From Enterococcus larvae (GTDB taxonomy: Bacteria > Bacillota > Bacilli > Lactobacillales > Enterococcaceae): DNA of 64,000 bases. Below, piece by piece: positions 59,754 to 64,000 of this stretch. Position 1 is the first letter of the stretch, and each line of letters opens with the position of its first letter. The stretch spans positions 186,001-250,000 of the forward strand of contig NZ_JAEDXU010000001.1 of assembly GCF_017830045.1 (NCBI RefSeq). Direction: 5' to 3'. Made by a program: the position numbers and the translations under genes. Below the pieces are notes generated by a model. It ran no database searches and had not been told where the DNA came from. It saw only the letters and a program-made list of their open reading frames with translations.

Positions 59754-60200
59754 TTATTTTTTCTTTTTCGTTTTTCTCCACGGCTGATCTAGTTCAATGA
59801 AATACACATTTTTCTCATCATGCTTGATATCAAATTGGTAATTGTAAACATTAAAGTTGACTAAATCAGTTTCTTCCATTAAATAATTTGCAACACTAGT
59901 AAAAGATGCCGTTAGCGCTGTGCTTTTGGTCGTACTTCTCAGTTTGAGAGAATCTGGCACCTCTTCAGTAAGAAACTGCATCGCTAGCATGTTTTTTGAC
60001 AACATAAATCGAGCATGTGTATAACGGTTTTTCTGTAGTTCTTCACTGAAAAATGAGCCGAACCGAATCTGACCACTACCTAGGCTCACAATTGGCTTTT
60101 CAATGCGTTGCCCTCCGCCAGCTCTCTTAGTAATTTCAATCGGAGTAAATGTATTAAAACGAGATTGTTGGTCTTTTTGATCAAAATTAAATTTTCCCAT
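59754..60200 (-). CDS. Phage protein of unknown function (148 aa)
   Basis: A soluble, beta-rich 148-residue protein with a Lys-rich end (RKTKKKK). AAAGGA precedes the ATG. Not recognised; it sits between the repeat protein and the Myb-like gene. Confidence 0.6.
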   Translation of the reverse strand: MGKFNFDQKDQQSRFNTFTPIEITKRAGGGQRIEKPIVSLGSGQIRFGSFFSEELQKNRYTHARFMLSKNMLAMQFLTEEVPDSLKLRSTTKSTALTASFTSVANYLMEETDLVNFNVYNYQFDIKHDEKNVYFIELDQPWRKTKKKK

Positions 60201-60223
60201 ATTCCTGTTTTTTCCTTTCTATG

Positions 60224-61051
60224 CTACAATGTAGCTAACTTATTATTTATTTCTTGGCTTGTGTCGTCTGCAAACGATACAGGCTCTTTTTTTATTGCAA
60301 GTAGCTGCCCATCAGTTGAAAAGAAATTGATAGTCTTCTCTGATCCAGCGATAACGGTGGTCATAATGACCTGAATCATCTGAGATTGCGTTTCGATTTG
60401 GACATCAGTCTGTGCTTTATTTTCCATAGCTGGCTTCTTCTCCTTCTTTTTATATTGAGCGAATCTGGCATCATTGAATCGGTTCATGGCTTGCTTAGAC
60501 TTAACACTCGTTTTAGTACGGTCAGATTGGACGGTAATGACTCCATCTTTTCTAAGTCGCCCGATTTTGCCAGCCACTTGTTGGTATGTTTTATTGCAAA
60601 TTTTTTGTAAATAGTCGTAGTTATTGACAAATCCATTTTCATCAAAAGTCACATTTTCAATAAGAATCGCTTTTTCTTTAGCTTTCCAGCTTCTTCTATT
60701 TCGCGATAGCTTCTTTGAGTCGTTCAATCGTTTTACCCTATTGGCAACTCCGGAAGGTGTACGATTCAAATTGTTCCCGATCTCTTCATGAGTAACCCCT
60801 TTTTTATAGAGTGCAATAAGCTTTTTATCCTCTGCTACTGACCATGGTCTTTTATGGCTATCAAAAGCATTTTCACGCTGGACTTTAGGGAGATCTCCAT
60901 CACGCTGTAATCCATAGATTTTGCTTTTAACAGATTCTTTTGTCCGCCCAAGTTTCTTAGCCATTTCAGGTATATTCAACACCTCGTTGGTCTCAGCTAA
61001 AAGAGCCACCCTTTTAACATATTGAACTTCCTTGGTTGTCCACATCTTCAT
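60224..61051 (-). CDS. DNA-binding protein with three SANT/Myb-like repeats
   Basis: The 275-residue protein has three Trp-led helical repeats: WTTKEVQYVKR (residue 4), PWSVAEDKKLIALYK (residue ~69) and SWKAKEKAILIE (residue ~121). Each is followed by a recognition-helix-like GRT/NRTPSGVANRVKRL or QQVAGKIGRL pattern. The last 90 residues are low in structure. It probably binds phage or host DNA. Confidence 0.72.
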   Translation of the reverse strand: MKMWTTKEVQYVKRVALLAETNEVLNIPEMAKKLGRTKESVKSKIYGLQRDGDLPKVQRENAFDSHKRPWSVAEDKKLIALYKKGVTHEEIGNNLNRTPSGVANRVKRLNDSKKLSRNRRSWKAKEKAILIENVTFDENGFVNNYDYLQKICNKTYQQVAGKIGRLRKDGVITVQSDRTKTSVKSKQAMNRFNDARFAQYKKKEKKPAMENKAQTDVQIETQSQMIQVIMTTVIAGSEKTINFFSTDGQLLAIKKEPVSFADDTSQEINNKLATL

Positions 61052-61052
61052 A

Positions 61053-61244
61053 TCAGCACCCCACTCTCACAAGTTCCTCATGAATCAGTCGATACTCCTC
61101 CCAGTCCTCAGTTAACTGCTTGGATAGCTTAGCATCCCAATTTTTCAATGGCTTAGAATTTTCATAGCGGATTTGCATTTCAAGATTGACCACTTTTTCT
61201 TGAATCGCTTGTCTGATTAATTTATTTTGTTTTTCTGTCAGCAT
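61053..61244 (-). CDS. Phage protein of unknown function (63 aa)
   Basis: A helical, charged 63-residue protein (MLTEKQNKLIRQAIQEK). One base separates it from the Myb-like gene. Not recognised. Confidence 0.6.
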   Translation of the reverse strand: MLTEKQNKLIRQAIQEKVVNLEMQIRYENSKPLKNWDAKLSKQLTEDWEEYRLIHEELVRVGC

Positions 61245-61249
61245 CGCCT

Positions 61250-61492
61250 TTACCTTCTTCCTGCCAAGAAACTAGCAAAGTTCACAATCCCAATCGCTAC
61301 ACGATCTTTAAAATTTCTCCACTTAATTCTGACTTTTTCCTCTGGAATATTTAGACACTCACCAATAAACCACCCAGCTATCAACGGATATACGTACATC
61401 ATGAATACCTGAAAACTTTTGAACTCAGTAACACATATGATAGTCATTGCAACAATCGACACCGCCAAAATAATTCTTGTTGTGTATTTCAT
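61250..61492 (-). CDS. Small phage membrane protein
   Basis: The 80-residue protein has two hydrophobic segments (about 7-21 and 28-46) and a basic C-terminal half. Overlaps the upstream gene by 4 bases. Function unknown. Confidence 0.6.
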   Translation of the reverse strand: MKYTTRIILAVSIVAMTIICVTEFKSFQVFMMYVYPLIAGWFIGECLNIPEEKVRIKWRNFKDRVAIGIVNFASFLAGRR

Positions 61493-61677
61493 ATCATCAT
61501 CTCCCTATTTTTTATTTCCAGAAGGCGGAGCTCCTCTAGTTCTTCTGCGACTTGTTTTATTTTGTAATCAGTCAACTCTTTAGCTTTTTTCAATAAGTCG
61601 CGTTCTTCTTGGATTGCCTTCCGCCTCCATTTGATTAATTGAAGAATTTGTTTTTCTTGATCCGTCGTATATGACAA
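61489..61677 (-). CDS. Phage protein of unknown function (62 aa)
   Basis: A helical 62-residue protein that starts at a TTG (61677) with GGAGGG 8 bases upstream. Likely coiled-coil (QEERDLLKKAKELTDYKIKQ). Confidence 0.6.
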   Translation of the reverse strand: MSYTTDQEKQILQLIKWRRKAIQEERDLLKKAKELTDYKIKQVAEELEELRLLEIKNREMMI

Positions 61678-61680
61678 TCG

Positions 61681-61980
61681 CTATCCCTCCCATTCATCCA
61701 TGATCTGATCACAGATTTCTTTTGCCTTTTCAGCGTTGTAATAACATTTACCATTTGCCTTCCTTCGTTCAATTGCAATCATTCTCGGATCTGAAAAGAA
61801 GTCCTCTATAGCAGCATCAACTGATCTGGAATACTGACGAGCCAGTTCCTTACGATCCCAGGTATAACGCTCCAACTCTATACGCTTAACTTCATTTTCA
61901 ATTGCTCCAGAAAGCATCTTATTGAGAATTTTGAACACCAGATCATATAGCGCCCTCTGTAATGCGCCTTCCTCATTCAT
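61681..61980 (-). CDS. Phage protein, possible DNA-binding (99 aa)
   Basis: A helical protein with WDRKELARQYSRSVDAAIEDF, which looks like a helix-turn-helix of the excisionase/DUF771 kind, followed by GKCYYNAEKAKEICD. The assignment is tentative. AAAGGAGAG precedes the ATG. Confidence 0.55.
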   Translation of the reverse strand: MNEEGALQRALYDLVFKILNKMLSGAIENEVKRIELERYTWDRKELARQYSRSVDAAIEDFFSDPRMIAIERRKANGKCYYNAEKAKEICDQIMDEWEG

Positions 61981-62010
61981 AGATCAGCTCTCCTTTCGTA
62001 GCCCAGAAGC

Positions 62011-62376
62011 TTAAATTTCAACATCTACCTTCAAATTAAATTTACCGATTTCTTCCATTAAAACTTCGGCTTCTACGAGTAATCGATGAAGTGAGTCTGT
62101 TTTATCAAGCAGTTCTGCAATGTTTGTTTCAACCTTTATAGAAATATTTTCTGATATAAATTCCGGCTTATCTTCTGTTGAAGTCTTATCTAACAAGGGA
62201 TTAACAATGACAGATTTGAGTTGCCCGCCTGAATATAAAAGGCCAGATGTAATTTCTCCACAACTAGAAACGAATGATCCGTCAATTCCCCACCCGGTGC
62301 ACCAACCTGCTTCTTCTCCTGTTATTAAAGCAGTGTTTTTTCTGTATCCTCTTTGATATGGATGTTTCTTTTTCAT
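62011..62376 (-). CDS. Phage protein of unknown function (121 aa)
   Basis: The N-terminal 50 residues are Gly/Ser/Trp-rich, and the C-terminal 50 form an amphipathic helix pattern (NIAELLDKTDSLHRLLVEAE). GGAGG precedes the ATG. Not recognised. Confidence 0.55.
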   Translation of the reverse strand: MKKKHPYQRGYRKNTALITGEEAGWCTGWGIDGSFVSSCGEITSGLLYSGGQLKSVIVNPLLDKTSTEDKPEFISENISIKVETNIAELLDKTDSLHRLLVEAEVLMEEIGKFNLKVDVEI

Positions 62377-62388
62377 GTGTATAGCCTC

Positions 62389-63213
62389 CTACATGCCATA
62401 TTGAACATGATATTTTTTGTTTGACCCTTGAATTTTAGATGGATAATTTTGATCCTCTAACCAAGTTCTAACTTTGTCCAATACAGATTCTGTATATTTA
62501 GTCACTGACCCGCTCCAACCACCAACTGACTCAGGTAAAATTTCAAATTCTTCTTCCGAAATATCTATATAAGTATTGATCAGTTGACTAACTGCAGTAC
62601 CATGTGGTTTTCCCTTTTTTGATAGAACACCTAATATTTTCGCAATTTGCTCACAATCGAATAACTTCTGTTTTAATTTAGGCATTTCCAGCAGCTTCTC
62701 ACCGGTCAATATTTCTACAGCTTTATTTTGAAGTAAAGATTTATTTACATCTGTAGTAGCATTTCTAGAAAGCTCCTCAAGCAATTTCGCTTGTCGAGCA
62801 TTTGCATTTTTCAAGCGTGCCTCTGCATTCATACGTTTGATGGCAAGATCATCCTGATGCTTGGGCTGTGATGATTTGTACGACCCAGTTTTTCTAATTT
62901 GTGGTAACACATCGACTGCTAACCAATCTTGAAATTCTTCTGCTGTTGCATTGCCGGCTTTGAATGCTAATTTGTATACCATTGACTCACTGATATAATC
63001 ACCCGAGCTAATTTTAGTTTCGCCCACTTGTGGTCGAAGGTAACTGTTTACACGATCCCACCGAATACTCGTGTATTGCTTCCCATTTTTTATTTCAGTT
63101 TTGGTAAACCCTAAGCTTTTTACCACTGATTCAACATCAAACAAAAATTCTCCATCTGACATTTGTACTGCAATTGAAAATAAATCGTTACTAAATTTTT
63201 GAATATCTTTCAT
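62389..63213 (-). CDS. Phage antirepressor (BRO-N-like)
   Basis: The 274-residue protein's N-terminal domain (about 10-115) has the BRO-N look (GEFLFDVESVVKSLGFTKTE, later VYKLAFKAGNATAEEFQDWL, then VLPQIRKTGSY). The C-terminal half is a separate helical and winged-helix-like domain. Antirepressors counter the CI repressor and favour lytic growth. First gene after Cro. Confidence 0.85.
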   Translation of the reverse strand: MKDIQKFSNDLFSIAVQMSDGEFLFDVESVVKSLGFTKTEIKNGKQYTSIRWDRVNSYLRPQVGETKISSGDYISESMVYKLAFKAGNATAEEFQDWLAVDVLPQIRKTGSYKSSQPKHQDDLAIKRMNAEARLKNANARQAKLLEELSRNATTDVNKSLLQNKAVEILTGEKLLEMPKLKQKLFDCEQIAKILGVLSKKGKPHGTAVSQLINTYIDISEEEFEILPESVGGWSGSVTKYTESVLDKVRTWLEDQNYPSKIQGSNKKYHVQYGM

Positions 63214-63268
63214 TTTAAATTTCCTCCTTTAATTTAATGAAATAATCTCCGCGTTATTTAAAGAAATA

Positions 63269-63505
63269 TCAACATGTTCTTTTTCGATAATAACGATTAA
63301 ACTCGTTTTCGTCTCCAAAAAAAATGGAGTCTTCTGAAATGAAATATACTTCTGGTAAAAGTTCTAAATATTCTCGTTTCATCTTCTTCGGATTTTCCTC
63401 CCAGCTAGCCAATGTTTGATAATGTACACCGAATTTATTTGCTGCATCTTTTTGCGATAGACCGACAAGTAACCTAGCTGCCTTTAAAGAAATTTTTTTA
63501 CTCAC
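63269..63505 (-). CDS. Cro-like helix-turn-helix regulator
   Basis: The 78-residue protein starts at a GTG (63505; GGAGG upstream) and has the motif SQKDAANKFGVHYQTLASWE. It is transcribed divergently from the repressor, as Cro genes are. Confidence 0.85.
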   Translation of the reverse strand: MSKKISLKAARLLVGLSQKDAANKFGVHYQTLASWEENPKKMKREYLELLPEVYFISEDSIFFGDENEFNRYYRKRTC

Positions 63506-63532
63506 TGCTCTTCCTCCTTTCCTTATATCCAT

Positions 63533-63560
63533 AATATAACGAGTTTACTCGTTATGTCAA
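63533..63560 (-). promoter_or_regulatory. Early (cro) promoter
   Basis: TTGACA (63560-63555), 16-bp gap and TATATT (63538-63533) on the minus strand. Operator O1 fills the gap. Confidence 0.8.
63536..63555. promoter_or_regulatory. Operator O1
   Basis: Perfect palindrome ATAACGAG-TTTA-CTCGTTAT between the -35 and -10 of the cro promoter. Confidence 0.8.
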
Positions 63561-63576
63561 CGATTTATCTCGTTAT
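63558..63576. promoter_or_regulatory. Operator O2
   Basis: Imperfect match (CAACGA..CTCGTTAT) to O1, 3 bases away, covering the -35 region. Confidence 0.65.
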
Positions 63577-63613
63577 TTTGAATAAAAAACAGTGTTCTTT
63601 AAATATTTACTTC

Positions 63614-63642
63614 TTGAAAAAGACGAGAAAACTCGTTATCAT
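63614..63642 (+). promoter_or_regulatory. Repressor promoter
   Basis: TTGAAA (63614-63619), 17-bp gap and TATCAT (63637-63642). O3 lies in the gap. Confidence 0.6.
63621..63639. promoter_or_regulatory. Operator O3
   Basis: GACGAG-AAAA-CTCGTTAT resembles O1 with one weaker half. Its position would allow repressor or Cro to shut off the repressor promoter. Confidence 0.7.
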
Positions 63643-63680
63643 ATAGAATGTATACATAATTTGTAAGGAGTGAAAATAAC

Positions 63681-64000
63681 ATGGGAAGATCACCATTAAC
63701 AGAATTCGAAATCGGCCTTCGCGAAATTATATCTAACAATTTAAAAAAGGTCACTCGAGGGAAAACCCAAGCTCAAATTTCTGATATCACCGGAATTCCT
63801 CCATCCACACTATCTGGATATTTTGCAAAACGGTCAACAATCACTGAAGAGAATTTGAATATTATTTCAGAAAAATTCAATGTAGATAGATCAGAAATCG
63901 ATCCACGGTACGCAAAAAATGGTTTTACTTATGGAAATGAATCTGAGTCAAAATTTTCTACGGTCGTTAGTCTTGAGGACTTAAAAAAGAGTATCCAACC
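63681..64000 (+). CDS. CI-like phage repressor, 3' end outside window
   Basis: The first 106 codons are visible. The ATG follows TAAGGAG at 9-10 bases. The N-terminal helix-turn-helix is KTQAQISDITGIPPSTLSGYF. The C-terminal part, often an S24/LexA-type autocleavage or dimerisation domain, is cut off by the window. The only phage gene besides 57057-57233 on the plus strand; it maintains lysogeny. Confidence 0.88.
   Translation, partial: MGRSPLTEFEIGLREIISNNLKKVTRGKTQAQISDITGIPPSTLSGYFAKRSTITEENLNIISEKFNVDRSEIDPRYAKNGFTYGNESESKFSTVVSLEDLKKSIQ

Larger units (their letters stand above)
25380..64000 (-). mobile_element. Siphovirus-type prophage, right end outside window
   Basis: A continuous phage gene order runs from lysis (25.8 kb) through tail, head, packaging, replication and early genes to a CI/Cro switch (63.5 kb), nearly all on the minus strand. 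HK97-fold head genes, a long tape measure, Dit and BppU indicate a long, non-contractile tail. No head, tail or lysis gene appears broken. The integrase and right attachment site are not seen. The exact left end is uncertain by a few hundred bases. Confidence 0.9.

Overview
The window reads as a low-GC Firmicute chromosome, most likely Enterococcus. The signs are strong AGGAGG-type ribosome binding sites, an ArpU-family phage regulator, a serine/threonine/glutamate-rich secreted glucosaminidase, and a beta-glucoside PTS operon. It has two parts. Positions 1 to about 25,400 are host chromosome. Positions from about 25,400 to beyond 64,000 are a siphovirus-type prophage lying almost entirely on the minus strand.

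Host part, left to right. A minus-strand set (4153 down to 1) encodes a coiled-coil protein, an overlapping unknown protein, an OmpR-type winged-helix regulator, a small membrane protein and a secreted glucosaminidase cut by the window edge. Upstream of it is a lone tyrosine recombinase (4366-5514). This gene is bracketed by two near-identical 27-bp sites (4277-4303 and 5722-5748) in inverted orientation. Each site has 10-bp inverted arms and the same asymmetric 7-bp spacer. Just inside the right site is a strong outward-facing promoter, and the right site sits inside a terminator-like hairpin. I read this as a candidate self-contained invertible promoter switch that could turn the minus-strand set on or off. 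It is the most interesting feature of the window. Next come a PTS EIIBC plus 6-phospho-beta-glucosidase operon, an alpha/beta hydrolase, an AraC regulator, a DUF3885 protein, ribF-truB, a DEAD-box helicase, a VanZ/RDD protein, two plus-strand membrane proteins, glutamate decarboxylase, a YjdM/PhnA protein, the ytkL-ytoI-nrnA-like cluster and a TetR regulator. Three copies of a roughly 180-bp palindromic repeat sit at gene 3' ends (6148, 12591, 20635).

Prophage. Read in transcription order (right to left) it shows a CI-like repressor (plus strand, cut by the right edge) facing a Cro-like gene across three operator-like palindromes, then an antirepressor and small early genes. Replication and recombination follow: a Myb-like DNA-binding protein, a pentapeptide-repeat protein, an SMC-like ATPase, a Sak4-like ATPase, a DUF669 protein, an SF2 helicase, a primase/helicase, a repeat cluster resembling an origin, and RusA. 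Then come DUF1642 and small genes, ArpU, a CAU-anticodon tRNA, HNH, terminase, portal, protease and HK97 capsid. Head-tail and tail genes include a canonical GGGAAAG -1 frameshift site, followed by tape measure, Dit, a tail spike with an S74 chaperone, BppU, holin and amidase. The phage integrase is not in the window and probably lies beyond the right edge. The left attachment site should be between 25,359 and about 25,700.

All family names come from reading motifs by eye; no database search was run.
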